A stretch of 64,000 nucleotides of DNA from assembly GCA_002403305.1 (NCBI GenBank), contig DHHM01000014.1, positions 1-64,000 on the forward strand. Reading direction: 5' to 3'. The translations under genes and the position numbers were made by a program. Source of the stretch: Bacteroidales bacterium UBA4772 (GTDB taxonomy: Bacteria > Bacteroidota > Bacteroidia > Bacteroidales > VadinHA17). The notes beneath the pieces are model-generated. The model worked only from the letters and a program-made list of their open reading frames with translations. It was not told the DNA's origin and did no database searches. Of this stretch, positions 32,810 through 41,397 are shown in pieces; the stretch's first letter is position 1, and each line of letters starts with the position of its first letter.

Positions 32810-34763
32810 AAAAGGAAATCCGCACCTGCCCCTTCACCTCCTGCTTTAACCCGTTCCGGGAATCCGTAAAGGCATATTTCACCCTTGCTTCCATCTTTTC
32901 AGCAGATTTCCACGAGAGCATGAGGAATAAGCGGGTTGCTTCGCCATAGAGCGCCGGGACGCTGAACGATGAGAGCAGGTCGTTCTCCCAGGCATAGAGA
33001 CGGCTGTCCCATCCCCCGGTGGAGCAGAGGAGATACCTGAACCACAGCCTCAGGGGAACCCTGTGAAATGAGTAAGAGAGATCCTGGCAGAGAAGATAGC
33101 CCCTCTCTCCTGAGGGCGTGATGGCAGAGGCAGATGCCCGTGTGGTCAGACGTACACCTGCGGCCGGGCCATAATTGAGAACAAAACCCACCTGTTGCCT
33201 GGCATGTATCACAGAGCTGGCGATACCTGTCTCTGATGCAGCATCGTATTCCCGTGATGATGAGGTAAACGACAGCCGCAGTGAGATATCATCGCGGGGC
33301 AGGTATTCTCCCTTTATCTCTATCCTGCTGCCGTACGAGGACGAGGCGGAGCGGTATCGTGGCCCGGGTATCCGGTAATGATCCGCCGCTGCGGTGACAA
33401 AAAGATGCCTGGCAGCTTCAAGATGGAGTGATGCCGCTATCCCTGTCTCGTTGCCCGACCCTGATCCGGCCTTGTATGCGCCTGCGTGAAATGCATGATA
33501 ATCGGGAGAGAAGTGCCGGGCAAGCAGATTGAAGGTGACCCTCCCTGACGGCTTTGCCCTCAGTCCTGCAGTAGCTGCCCATGATCCGGGAAGGCTCAGC
33601 GCGGCCTCGGCAAAAAGCAGAACCGGGCCTGTGCCTGCCCTGCAGTCCGCCGACAGGTTCAGCAGCCTGTCCCCTTCAAAGGCATGGATGTTCTCAGTCT
33701 TGCTTCTGTCAGGCAGGATGGGCTGTGAGAACCATGTCGACATTGCGGTCACACCGCCCCTGATCCTGTCAGCTCCCGTGGTGAGGCGGAGACCGGCGAC
33801 TGTCTCAGTGAGGCTGTTGCGTGCCGCCATCTGCGATTCGGTGACATGAACACCACCCCTGACAAGATTGCTCACCGCGGTGACTGAGCTATCTTCATCG
33901 TACAGCGGGCGTGCATCGATCATGTTGGAAGAGCCGAAGAGAAGCACCCCGCTGTTGACATCACCAATGGCAATGCAGATTCCGCGGAAGAAGTCATTCT
34001 CTTCCGAAGAGGTATAAGGCATTGCCGCACTTCTGCCCGACATGAACGACGGCGAGCTGAGCCATGAACCCATCCACCTGCTGCTGTTCAGGGCAACTCC
34101 CTCGCCAAACCTCAGGGCATAATCGCCGACAATGACCCGGTCAATGATTTTTTTGCCCCGGAAACCCAGGTAACCCGATAGGAAATCAGTCCCTGGAGCA
34201 CTCCTGAATGTGAACCTCTCACCCGGATCATTCTCGGCTGTCAGACCGAAGTCGATAAGCTCCCTCTCGTGCCTGACCTTAAATAATGAGCGTACCCCTT
34301 CTGTGTCATTATCCTCCCCGCTGAAACGTGCTGAGGATGTCAGGGTCACTGTGGTACGGCCGTAGCCTTTGCCGCCTGCCTCGCCGGGAGACTCAAGCGA
34401 TATGTATGGTGCCATAAGCATCACCGTATTACGGTCGAAGGCAGGGAGGAGTGCCAGCTCATAAAGGGTGATAACGCTGCCGTTTTTTCTTACATGGTCG
34501 GCCAGCACCATAACCTGGAACTCTGTCAGGAAGAAGAGCCGTGATATCTCCTTCTCATCACCGCCGTTTATCCTCACCGGATACTCTTTCAGCTCTGACA
34601 GCCCCTCCAGCAGTGAAGCAGGATCATACTCATCCGTAAGTGCCAGTATATCTTCAACTGACTCGCTGAAGCCGGTGATGACCTCCTGGCATAACAGGCA
34701 GCCCTGGATCAGGGCCATGCACCAAAGCCCCAGTGCAGCTCTGAGGATTACCAGACGCTTCAT
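32808..34763 (-). CDS. Helix-hairpin-helix plus outer-membrane barrel protein
   Basis: This 651-residue protein has a signal (LVILRAALGLWCMALIQGC, with a possible lipobox Cys at about 22). Then comes a ComEA-like double helix-hairpin-helix block (about residues 40-125, with SRLFFLTEFQVMVLADHVRKNGSVITLYELALLPAFDRNTV-type text). From about 140 to the end there is a long beta-strand region typical of an outer-membrane barrel. Similar proteins occur in many Bacteroidetes, and their function is unknown. HhH domains usually bind DNA, so a role in DNA handling at the surface is conceivable but unproven. Confidence 0.8.
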   Translation of the reverse strand: MKRLVILRAALGLWCMALIQGCLLCQEVITGFSESVEDILALTDEYDPASLLEGLSELKEYPVRINGGDEKEISRLFFLTEFQVMVLADHVRKNGSVITLYELALLPAFDRNTVMLMAPYISLESPGEAGGKGYGRTTVTLTSSARFSGEDNDTEGVRSLFKVRHERELIDFGLTAENDPGERFTFRSAPGTDFLSGYLGFRGKKIIDRVIVGDYALRFGEGVALNSSRWMGSWLSSPSFMSGRSAAMPYTSSEENDFFRGICIAIGDVNSGVLLFGSSNMIDARPLYDEDSSVTAVSNLVRGGVHVTESQMAARNSLTETVAGLRLTTGADRIRGGVTAMSTWFSQPILPDRSKTENIHAFEGDRLLNLSADCRAGTGPVLLFAEAALSLPGSWAATAGLRAKPSGRVTFNLLARHFSPDYHAFHAGAYKAGSGSGNETGIAASLHLEAARHLFVTAAADHYRIPGPRYRSASSSYGSRIEIKGEYLPRDDISLRLSFTSSSREYDAASETGIASSVIHARQQVGFVLNYGPAAGVRLTTRASASAITPSGERGYLLCQDLSYSFHRVPLRLWFRYLLCSTGGWDSRLYAWENDLLSSFSVPALYGEATRLFLMLSWKSAEKMEARVKYAFTDSRNGLKQEVKGQVRISF

Positions 34764-34927
34764 ACAATAGTGATCACGACCTGGTCAGTCGCTTTGTGGA
34801 TTGTCAGTTTCACGCTTAGCATATATTCCGGTTCAATATCCGCCATACCTGCCATATTACAAACGGCCTGAGAATTCACCGTCCCTGGCTGTAGCTCTGA
34901 TAATTATCCCCGCGTGGATCATAACGC

Positions 34928-35734
34928 TCACCTCAATGTCCATATAAATGATAATGACGACGTTACGCCTGTCATGCTATTCATGAGAAATCCCACATCG
35001 GCCTGTAATGTGGCCATCCGGAAGCCGATGCCAAACGCGAAGGCTGAAGGTGAGCTCATGTACCCTGAACGTAATACCAGTCTGTCAAGAACATCCCAGC
35101 TCAACCCGCACTGGACCGAGAGAGGCTCATCAGTCACCTTCGAGCTTCCTATGGCAAGCATGAAATCATTGGATTGTCTCCAGTGCAGTGCCGCATCGAT
35201 TGAGGAGGGCAGTCCGTTGAGCGGTGTCAGCGGATTGAAGAGATGCATTCCGAGGGACAGTGAGGGTGACAGGTCACAAGTCATGCCTGTCTCGAATGTC
35301 ACATGAGTGATGTCGCGGTATTCTCCGGCACCGTGTTCCGTGATGCAATCGACCTGCAGACCAAGGGCGATGCCGTCAGTTACCTTCACAGCGCTGCCAA
35401 CCCCGGTAAAGAGCCTGTAATAGTCGGCATTACCATAATGCGTTACTACGATACCCAGCGGCGCAGGACTGACTGCTATTACAGCACTCACTGCCTTAGA
35501 TGAGAGTCCGGGTACCATGAACCGGTTCTCAAGGGCGGCGGAGAAGCTTGTTGATGGAGCGGCAGTCAGCAACGCCTGATTGTTGAAGCAGCTCCAGTGG
35601 TCGGGGGTGGCTGTGACCGCGAAGGCCATACCCATAGAAGCGGCACCGTGAGGCACAAAGAGAGGTTCACCGGCCTGCAGGCCGGCAGCAGTCATAAAAA
35701 ACCACACTAATACCGCATTCCACCGCAGCATCAT
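34928..35734 (-). CDS. PorV/FadL-like outer-membrane protein
   Basis: This protein of about 268 residues has a signal peptide (AVLVWFFMTAAGLQAG) and a mature start FVPHGAASMGMAFAVTATPDHWSCFNNQALL, the pattern of Bacteroidetes PorV/PorQ-like barrels. Alternating beta strands follow to the end. I start it at the ATG at 35734; the TTG at 35746 would lie almost on the transcription start predicted from the promoter at 35756-35787. It may serve the outer membrane or type IX secretion, but no specific role can be read. Confidence 0.75.
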   Translation of the reverse strand: MMLRWNAVLVWFFMTAAGLQAGEPLFVPHGAASMGMAFAVTATPDHWSCFNNQALLTAAPSTSFSAALENRFMVPGLSSKAVSAVIAVSPAPLGIVVTHYGNADYYRLFTGVGSAVKVTDGIALGLQVDCITEHGAGEYRDITHVTFETGMTCDLSPSLSLGMHLFNPLTPLNGLPSSIDAALHWRQSNDFMLAIGSSKVTDEPLSVQCGLSWDVLDRLVLRSGYMSSPSAFAFGIGFRMATLQADVGFLMNSMTGVTSSLSFIWTLR

Positions 35735-35755
35735 CGTGAGACACAATTACTGTCT

Positions 35756-35787
35756 CAAATGTAGGTCAACCCGGGGAGAATGTCAAG
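35756..35787 (-). promoter_or_regulatory. Promoter for the PorV-like gene
   Basis: On the minus strand CTTG (complement of 35784-35787) precedes TACATTTG (complement of 35756-35763) by 20 nt. The -7 is a full match and the -33 is one base off. The predicted start near 35749 leaves a 15-nt leader. Confidence 0.6.
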
Positions 35788-35876
35788 GGGAAAGGGGAAA
35801 AAAAAGTCCACAGCCCACAGTCAGCAGTCGGCAGTAAAGAGCTGTTAGTCGGTAACAGCCTTATTGTCAGCATGTA

Positions 35877-35953
35877 GACTGCCAACTGAAGACTGCCGAC
35901 TGAAGACTGCCGACTGAAGACTGAAGACTGAAGACTGAAGACTGAAGACTGCT
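35877..35953. repeat. Heptanucleotide tandem repeat (GACTGAA/GACTGCC) at recJ 3' end
   Basis: Eleven 7-bp units, mainly GACTGAA alternating with GACTGCC, run from 35877 to 35953 and stop two bases before the recJ stop codon (35956-35958). Short runs of the same unit lie near 41195-41220 and 46738-46751. Upstream, 35840-35858 holds a 7-bp hairpin (GCTGTTA/TAACAGC). Confidence 0.8.
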
Positions 35954-35955
35954 GC

Positions 35956-37662
35956 TTAACCCTTAATATCCTTAATATTGAGCTGAACAGATCTCTTGCC
36001 GCGGTATTCGTTTATCTCAACGGAATAGGCAATGTCGACCACTCCTCCGGAATCACGGAAGGTATCCATCATATCTGCCTGTCCGAAAGCTATGGCAGCT
36101 ATCGGTTCGGCATTATGACGTGCGAAGCTCAGTTTGAGGTGCGTGCCGTTGTTGCCCACGGGCTGGCAGGCGAGAGTCTTAACCCTTCGGGAGATAAAGA
36201 TCGGCGCCGTGTTCTCCGGTCCGAACGGCTGAAAACGGTCCAGGTGTCTGTAGAATTCAGGTGTCACCTCTTCAAGGGTGATCTCCTGATCAACATTGAT
36301 TGATGGAACGAGGTGTTCCTCCCTGATGGTCTCGCTGACGAATTTCTCGAACCGTTCGCGGAACGACTGAAGGTTCTCCTGTTTGAGTGTCAGTCCTGCC
36401 GCGAACATATGTCCGCCGAAGCTCTCGAGCAGGTCAGAACATGATTCTATTGCCTGGTAGAGATCATAGCCCGGCACGCTGCGTGCCGAGCCTGTGGCAA
36501 AACCGTCCTTCGACTCCGTAAGAATTATCGTAGGCCTGTAATAGGTCTCTATCAGCCTGGATGCCACTATGCCTATCACCCCCTTATGCCAGCCCTGGCG
36601 GAAGAGCACCGTAGTGCGTGCGTCACCGTTCCTGTCATCTTCGCTTACCATACGGCGGGCCTCAGAGGTGATCTCGCTGTCTTTTATTCTCCTGTCATCA
36701 TTGCTGCGGTCTATGCCATCACAGATAGTCAGTGCCTCCCGGGGATTCTGCGACACGAGCAGTTCCACGGCCTTACTTCCCGATTCCATGCGGCCGGCGG
36801 CATTTATCCTTGGTCCTATGCGGAAGACAACATCTTCAATAGCAAGGGGCATACGAATCCTGGCCTTTTCAATGATCTTCAGAAAGCCGAGGCGCGGGGA
36901 TTCGTTCAGTTGTTTAAGGCCGTAATAGGCCAGTATCCTGTTTTCGCCAGTCATCGGCACGATGTCCGACCCGATACTGACGGCCACAAGGTCAAGATAT
37001 GGAATAATCCTCTCAAAGGGAATTTTATGCACCTGGCAGTAGGCCTGCATCAGTTTGAACCCCACACCGCAACCTGAGAGCTCCTTGTAGGGATAATTGC
37101 ATCCCGGCTGCTTGGGATCAAGCACAGCCGTAGCGTCAGGTATCTCATCACCCGGCAGATGGTGATCGCAGATGATGATGTCTATGCCCTTCGACTTCGC
37201 ATACTTTACCCTGTCAACAGCTTTAATGCCGCAGTCCAGTGCGATTATGAGACGGCATTTCCGGTCAGCCGCATAGTCAACACCCTGCTGGGAGAGCCCG
37301 TAGCCCTCATGGTACCTGTCAGGGATATAATAATCAAGGTTTGAATGCCATTCACGCAGAAAAGAGTATAACAGAGCAACAGATGTTGTTCCGTCGACAT
37401 CATAGTCGCCGTACACAAGTATCTTCTCATTTCGTGATATCGCCGTGCTTATCCGGTCGACGGCCCTGTTCATGTCCTTCATCAGGAAGGGGTCATGCAG
37501 GGAGCTTAGTGAGGGGTTAAAAAAGTCCTCAGCCTGTTTCCTGGTTGTGATGCCGCGCTGCGCCATAAGGCTGGCAATAGGAGTCGGCTCCCCCATCTCT
37601 GCCGCCAGGGTCGTGACGACACTTTCGTCGCCTCTCTCTTTCAAGAGCCACCTTTTGTCCAT
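35956..37662 (-). CDS. recJ: Single-stranded-DNA exonuclease RecJ
   Basis: This 568-residue DHH-family 5'-3' exonuclease works in recombination and base-excision repair. Motif I is YGDYDVDGTTSVALLY (about residues 80-95), motif III is DHHLPGD, and the DHHA1 part has SFGGHMFAAGLTL. A C-terminal OB-like region follows. The length is normal. It begins 11 bp after the lipA-lipB gene and likely shares its transcript. Confidence 0.95.
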   Translation of the reverse strand: MDKRWLLKERGDESVVTTLAAEMGEPTPIASLMAQRGITTRKQAEDFFNPSLSSLHDPFLMKDMNRAVDRISTAISRNEKILVYGDYDVDGTTSVALLYSFLREWHSNLDYYIPDRYHEGYGLSQQGVDYAADRKCRLIIALDCGIKAVDRVKYAKSKGIDIIICDHHLPGDEIPDATAVLDPKQPGCNYPYKELSGCGVGFKLMQAYCQVHKIPFERIIPYLDLVAVSIGSDIVPMTGENRILAYYGLKQLNESPRLGFLKIIEKARIRMPLAIEDVVFRIGPRINAAGRMESGSKAVELLVSQNPREALTICDGIDRSNDDRRIKDSEITSEARRMVSEDDRNGDARTTVLFRQGWHKGVIGIVASRLIETYYRPTIILTESKDGFATGSARSVPGYDLYQAIESCSDLLESFGGHMFAAGLTLKQENLQSFRERFEKFVSETIREEHLVPSINVDQEITLEEVTPEFYRHLDRFQPFGPENTAPIFISRRVKTLACQPVGNNGTHLKLSFARHNAEPIAAIAFGQADMMDTFRDSGGVVDIAYSVEINEYRGKRSVQLNIKDIKG

Positions 37663-37673
37663 TATATGTTATT

Positions 37674-39359
37674 TTAGTAATAATCATATCCGAAGACCTC
37701 CCTCATTGTGTTGCGCATATCACTCTTTACGTCATCCATACTTGCCTTCTTCCCGGTCTCTTTCTCCATGCTTGTCACACCTTTGTCGGTGAATCCGCAG
37801 GGATTGATATGGCCAAAGTACGAGAGGTCAGTGTTTACGTTCAGGGCAAAGCCGTGCATTGTCACGTAGCGTGAGGCTCTGACGCCTATGGCACATATTT
37901 TTCTTGCCCGTGTGCCATCCTCCGGGTCGAGCCACACTCCTGTGGCCCCTTTCAAGCGCCCGCCCGTTAGTCCGTAGCGGGTGATGCACCTGATAATTGC
38001 TTCTTCAAGCAGGTGTATATATTCCCTCAGCCCGATCTTCATTGCTTCAAGGTCAAAGATCGGGTATCCTACCAGCTGACCGGGACCGTGATATGTGATG
38101 TCACCGCCCCTGTCGATACGGTAAAAGGATGCATTGCGCGCCTTAAGCTGTATATAGTCGAGGAGCAGGTTCTGGTCAGACCCGCTCTTGCCAAGGGTAT
38201 ATACGTGGTTATGCTCCACAAATATCAGTCGGTCAGGCGTCCTGTTTGCTTCGTGGTTATTCGCTCCCTTCTCCGACACCTTGGCTTTGAAAATCTGCTC
38301 CTGGTAATCCCATGTCTCCTTGTAATCACTCCACCCAAGATCGTCGTAGATCACCATCGCCGGGCGGTCAATGTCTGAACGGTTTTTCTGCTCACTGCCT
38401 GCCTCCGATGCTTCTATAATATGTCCCCCCTCTCTATCTGAAGCCCCGGCAGTTAGATTCCGGTTTGCCTTGCCATTGGCATCCGCCTGATTATTCAGAA
38501 GGCTGGCACCCTGTGATACATGCTTCTCTGCATGATAAGAGCTTCTAACCAGCGGACTGCTCTCAACAAACTCAAATCCGATCTCGAGCCCCTTTATGCG
38601 GTACTCATTAAATTTTTCAGGCGTAATATACTCTGCCACAGGTATATGCTCGAGGCTCGGAGCCAGGTATTGCCCTATGGTCACAATCCTGCAACCGGTT
38701 GCATGGAGGTCATTCAGTGCTTCAATCACCTCCTCTTCGGTCTCTCCCAGGCCAAGCATCAATCCTGATTTGGCTCTCACTCCTCTTGCAGCTATGTGTC
38801 TCAGAACTGCCAGGCTCACCTCATATTTTGCCACCGACCTGATCTCCGGTGTCAGTCGTTTGACAGTTTCAATGTTATGTGAGATAACATCAGGACCGGC
38901 AGCAATCACCCTGTCAATATCCGGAAAATTTCCCCGGAAATCGGGTATAAGCGTTTCTATTGTCACTGCAGGGTTCACCTCCTTAATGCGCCGGACAGTC
39001 TCTGCCCAGTGTGCTGCACCTCCGTCTGGCAGGTCGTCACGGTCTACCGAAGTGATGACGCAGTGCTTCAGCCTCATTGTCTTCACGGCCATGGCAACAC
39101 GTTCAGGTTCGCCGGCGTCAGGCGGCATGGGCTTGCCGCTCATGGTTCCGCAGAACTTGCAGGAGCGGGTACATATGTCACCGAGGATCATCAGGGTGGC
39201 CGTGCCTGCATTCCAGCACTCGCCTATATTGGGACAGTTGCCTGAGGTGCAGATTGTGTGCAGGTGATTATCCTCCACCAGCCTTTTTACCAGGGTGTAG
39301 CTCTCCCCGCTTGCCCGCTGCATCTTAAGCCATGATGGCAGTCTCCTCTCACCTGTCAT
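37674..39359 (-). CDS. Lipoyl synthase-octanoyltransferase fusion (LipA-LipB)
   Basis: One 561-residue frame holds both steps of lipoyl cofactor synthesis. Residues about 1-282 are LipA: auxiliary cluster cysteines C37, C42, C48 (CTSGNCPNIGEC), radical-SAM CTRSCKFC (C63, C67, C70) and the closing VRSSYHAEKH (serines 273-274). A polar, low-complexity linker (about 283-334) follows. Residues about 335-561 are LipB: RGGDITYHGPGQLVGYP, the catalytic lysine in RKICAIG (K487) and cysteine in NPCGF (C521). Both sites look intact. The ATG at 39359 is chosen because a -7 motif at 39389-39396 and an AGGGGA ribosome site precede it. Confidence 0.9.
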   Translation of the reverse strand: MTGERRLPSWLKMQRASGESYTLVKRLVEDNHLHTICTSGNCPNIGECWNAGTATLMILGDICTRSCKFCGTMSGKPMPPDAGEPERVAMAVKTMRLKHCVITSVDRDDLPDGGAAHWAETVRRIKEVNPAVTIETLIPDFRGNFPDIDRVIAAGPDVISHNIETVKRLTPEIRSVAKYEVSLAVLRHIAARGVRAKSGLMLGLGETEEEVIEALNDLHATGCRIVTIGQYLAPSLEHIPVAEYITPEKFNEYRIKGLEIGFEFVESSPLVRSSYHAEKHVSQGASLLNNQADANGKANRNLTAGASDREGGHIIEASEAGSEQKNRSDIDRPAMVIYDDLGWSDYKETWDYQEQIFKAKVSEKGANNHEANRTPDRLIFVEHNHVYTLGKSGSDQNLLLDYIQLKARNASFYRIDRGGDITYHGPGQLVGYPIFDLEAMKIGLREYIHLLEEAIIRCITRYGLTGGRLKGATGVWLDPEDGTRARKICAIGVRASRYVTMHGFALNVNTDLSYFGHINPCGFTDKGVTSMEKETGKKASMDDVKSDMRNTMREVFGYDYY

Positions 39360-39388
39360 ACCCTTGTCCCCTGAAATGAAATGATACG

Positions 39389-39396
39389 CAAAGGTA
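39389..39396 (-). promoter_or_regulatory. -7 element for lipA-lipB-recJ
   Basis: The minus strand reads TACCTTTG, a full TAnnTTTG match, 30 nt before the chosen ATG. The predicted start near 39382 excludes the upstream frame extension to 39692. No clean -33 is seen. Confidence 0.55.
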
Positions 39397-39426
39397 CATA
39401 ATAAAAGGAAAGGCTGAGGGGAAAAT

Positions 39427-39460
39427 TTTGCCTTCGCGAAACAATGAATGTGTATCTTTG
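39427..39460 (+). promoter_or_regulatory. Promoter for the rhaD-like gene
   Basis: TTTG at 39427-39430 and TATCTTTG at 39453-39460, 22 nt apart, resemble the Bacteroidetes pattern with a spacer 2-3 nt longer than usual. The predicted start is about 20 nt before the ATG at 39486. Confidence 0.5.
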
Positions 39461-39485
39461 AAGGATTAATGCAGCAGCAACTGCA

Positions 39486-40283
39486 ATGGATCAGGAGCTG
39501 AGTCTTTTCATGAAAAATATCACGGGCGATGTCAGCGCAGTAGCCGGTTGGCTGTGGCAACGGGGATGGGCTGAGAGAAATGCCGGTAATATCTCTGTCC
39601 GGCTGACGGAGGGTGCGCTGGCCTCCTTCCCGGATGAACAGCCAACACTGTTGCCGTTGCCCAAAAGATGTGAGACCATTGCGGGATTCCACATTCTTGT
39701 TACAGCTACAAATACCAGGATGCGTGACGTGGCCGCCAGACCACTGGAGACCCTGCTTCTTATCAGGATCAGTGATGACGGCACAGGTTATCGGATACTC
39801 TCACCAACCGGGGAGACAGCTCTGCGGCCCACCAGCGAGATGCCTGCACACCTCTGTATTCATGAGATGCTTACGGCCAGGAGACCGACCCACAGGGTGG
39901 TGATGCACACTCACGTCACTGAGCTGATCGCCATGACCCAGGTACGCGAATTATGTGACGAACAAAGACTTAACAGTATTTTGCTGGGCATGCATCCGGA
40001 GACCAGGGTATTCGTCCCTGACGGTGTAGGCTTCGTTCCCTATATCCTTCCCGGCACCAGGGCTATCGGCGAGGCAACGTTAAGGGCTCTTGAAGATCAC
40101 AGTGCTGCACTGTGGGAGAAACACGGTCTCTTTGCCACCGGGAGAGATCCCCTGGAGACATTCGATCTTATCGATATCCTGGCCAAGTCCGCCTCAATAT
40201 GGTTCCTGTGCCGCTCCGCGGGATATGAACCCGAAGGCCTGACAGAGAGTCAGCTACATGAATTGGCAAAACTTAAATTCTGA
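39486..40283 (+). CDS. rhaD: Class II aldolase, rhamnulose-1-phosphate aldolase-like
   Basis: This 265-residue zinc aldolase would split rhamnulose 1-phosphate into dihydroxyacetone phosphate and lactaldehyde. It has WLWQRGWAERNAGNISVRL, the catalytic glutamate in PTSEMPAHLCIHEM, the zinc histidines in VVMHTHVTE, and the third in ALWEKHGLFATG. Similarity to RhaD is stronger than to other class II aldolases. However, no rhamnose kinase, isomerase or transporter is nearby, so the true substrate could differ. It is followed 7 bp later by a transaminase. Confidence 0.8.
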   Translation: MDQELSLFMKNITGDVSAVAGWLWQRGWAERNAGNISVRLTEGALASFPDEQPTLLPLPKRCETIAGFHILVTATNTRMRDVAARPLETLLLIRISDDGTGYRILSPTGETALRPTSEMPAHLCIHEMLTARRPTHRVVMHTHVTELIAMTQVRELCDEQRLNSILLGMHPETRVFVPDGVGFVPYILPGTRAIGEATLRALEDHSAALWEKHGLFATGRDPLETFDLIDILAKSASIWFLCRSAGYEPEGLTESQLHELAKLKF

Positions 40284-40290
40284 AAAACAG

Positions 40291-41148
40291 ATGGATACAG
40301 TTTATTTAAACGGACAGTTCATACCGCGCAATGAGGCGGTGATAAGCCCTGACGACAGGGGTTTTCTCTTCGGCGACAGCGTCTATGAGGTCACCAGGTG
40401 GTACGGCGGTTATTTCTTCGATCTCCCCGCCCATGCAAAGCGGCTCAGGCGAAGCCTCACCGAGACAAGGATCAACTGGCAGGACGCAGAGAGGATCGAG
40501 GAGATATCTGAGGAGCTGATCCAGCGTAACGATCTTGGCGGCGACTGTGCCATAGTTTACATCCAGGTAACACGGGGTGTCGCACCACGCAACCATGCCT
40601 TCCCTGACCCACCGGTCTATCCCACATCCTATGGGTTTGCAAAGAGACACTCAATCAACACGTTGCTCTGCGAGCAGGGGACCTCCCTCTGGCTGACACC
40701 AGACCTACGGTGGAACCGCTGTGACATAAAGTCGACCGCCTTGCTGGCCAATGTGATGGCCTACCAGGAGGCACATGACAATGGTTGTGCCGAGGTCTGC
40801 TTTGTCCGTGAAGGTTTGGTAACCGAAGGCGCCCACTCAAACATATTCTTCGTCAGGAACGATACATTATATACCCATCCCGAGTCGCAATGGATCCTTC
40901 CCGGCATCACACGCAACAATGTGGTAGCCCTGGCGACGGAAAACAACATTCCGCTCATTGAGGAGGCTGTGGCTGCAGATATGCTCGCGTATATGCACGA
41001 ATCCTTCTTCTGCAACACCACGGGAGAGATCGTTCCGGTACTTAAGATCGGCGAGCAGGTGATAGGTGAAGGCAGGCCGGGACCGGTAACTCAGAAAATG
41101 CAGGTACTGTTCCGCAATCTGATACAGTCAATGGATCCGCGCCGCTGA
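40291..41148 (+). CDS. Class IV aminotransferase, D-amino-acid transaminase-like
   Basis: This 285-residue PLP enzyme resembles D-alanine transaminases. It has the N-terminal DDRGFLFGDSVYEV strand, RGVAPRNHAFP, the PLP lysine in RWNRCDIKSTALLANV, and EGAHSNIFFVRNDTLYTHP. These match D-amino-acid more than branched-chain transaminases. Start is the ATG at 40291, just after the aldolase stop. It may supply D-glutamate or D-alanine for the cell wall, or degrade D-amino acids. A terminator follows at 41317. Confidence 0.85.
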   Translation: MDTVYLNGQFIPRNEAVISPDDRGFLFGDSVYEVTRWYGGYFFDLPAHAKRLRRSLTETRINWQDAERIEEISEELIQRNDLGGDCAIVYIQVTRGVAPRNHAFPDPPVYPTSYGFAKRHSINTLLCEQGTSLWLTPDLRWNRCDIKSTALLANVMAYQEAHDNGCAEVCFVREGLVTEGAHSNIFFVRNDTLYTHPESQWILPGITRNNVVALATENNIPLIEEAVAADMLAYMHESFFCNTTGEIVPVLKIGEQVIGEGRPGPVTQKMQVLFRNLIQSMDPRR

Positions 41149-41194
41149 CCCATGCCAGGCTGCCAGGCTTTATGGCCCCGGAGCATCGACTCCT

Positions 41195-41220
41195 TACTGC
41201 CGACTGAAGACTGAAGACTG
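41195..41220. repeat. Short GACTGAA heptad tract
   Basis: About three 7-bp units related to the array at 35877-35953 lie 50 bp after the transaminase stop. The nearby 41259-41273 is a perfect 6-bp hairpin (ACGGAC/GTCCGT, loop GAA). Confidence 0.6.
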
Positions 41221-41316
41221 CTTTTAGCTACCGTAGCCTTCTTCGATATCCGGCTCCGACGGACGAAGTCCGTAGTTTTAACGTAGGATGTAGCGAAGGT
41301 GGCCGACTTCCAACTG

Positions 41317-41343
41317 AAAATTGCCCACCGGGCAATTTTTTTT
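41317..41343 (+). terminator. Intrinsic terminator after the transaminase gene
   Basis: A 10-bp stem (AAAATTGCCC/GGGCAATTTT, loop ACC) is followed by a run of T to 41343. It ends the rhaD-transaminase transcript just before the lysS promoter. Confidence 0.85.
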
Positions 41344-41373
41344 ACGGTCAGCCCTCTATTGCCTCATAAATAG

Positions 41374-41381
41374 TACCTTTG
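41374..41381 (+). promoter_or_regulatory. -7 element for lysS
   Basis: TACCTTTG fits TAnnTTTG, with a predicted start near 41388, about 10 nt before the ATG. No TTTG sits exactly at -33. Confidence 0.5.
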
Positions 41382-41397
41382 CACAAATTTTTACACC

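Noticed and set aside
35877..35953. Possible CRISPR array
   Set aside because: The period is 7 bp with no unique spacers, and no cas genes are nearby; it is a short tandem repeat.
37674..39692. Longer LipA-LipB start at 39692
   Set aside because: The extra 111 residues have no LipA similarity, span a -7 promoter element at 39389-39396 and overlap the divergent rhaD-like gene.
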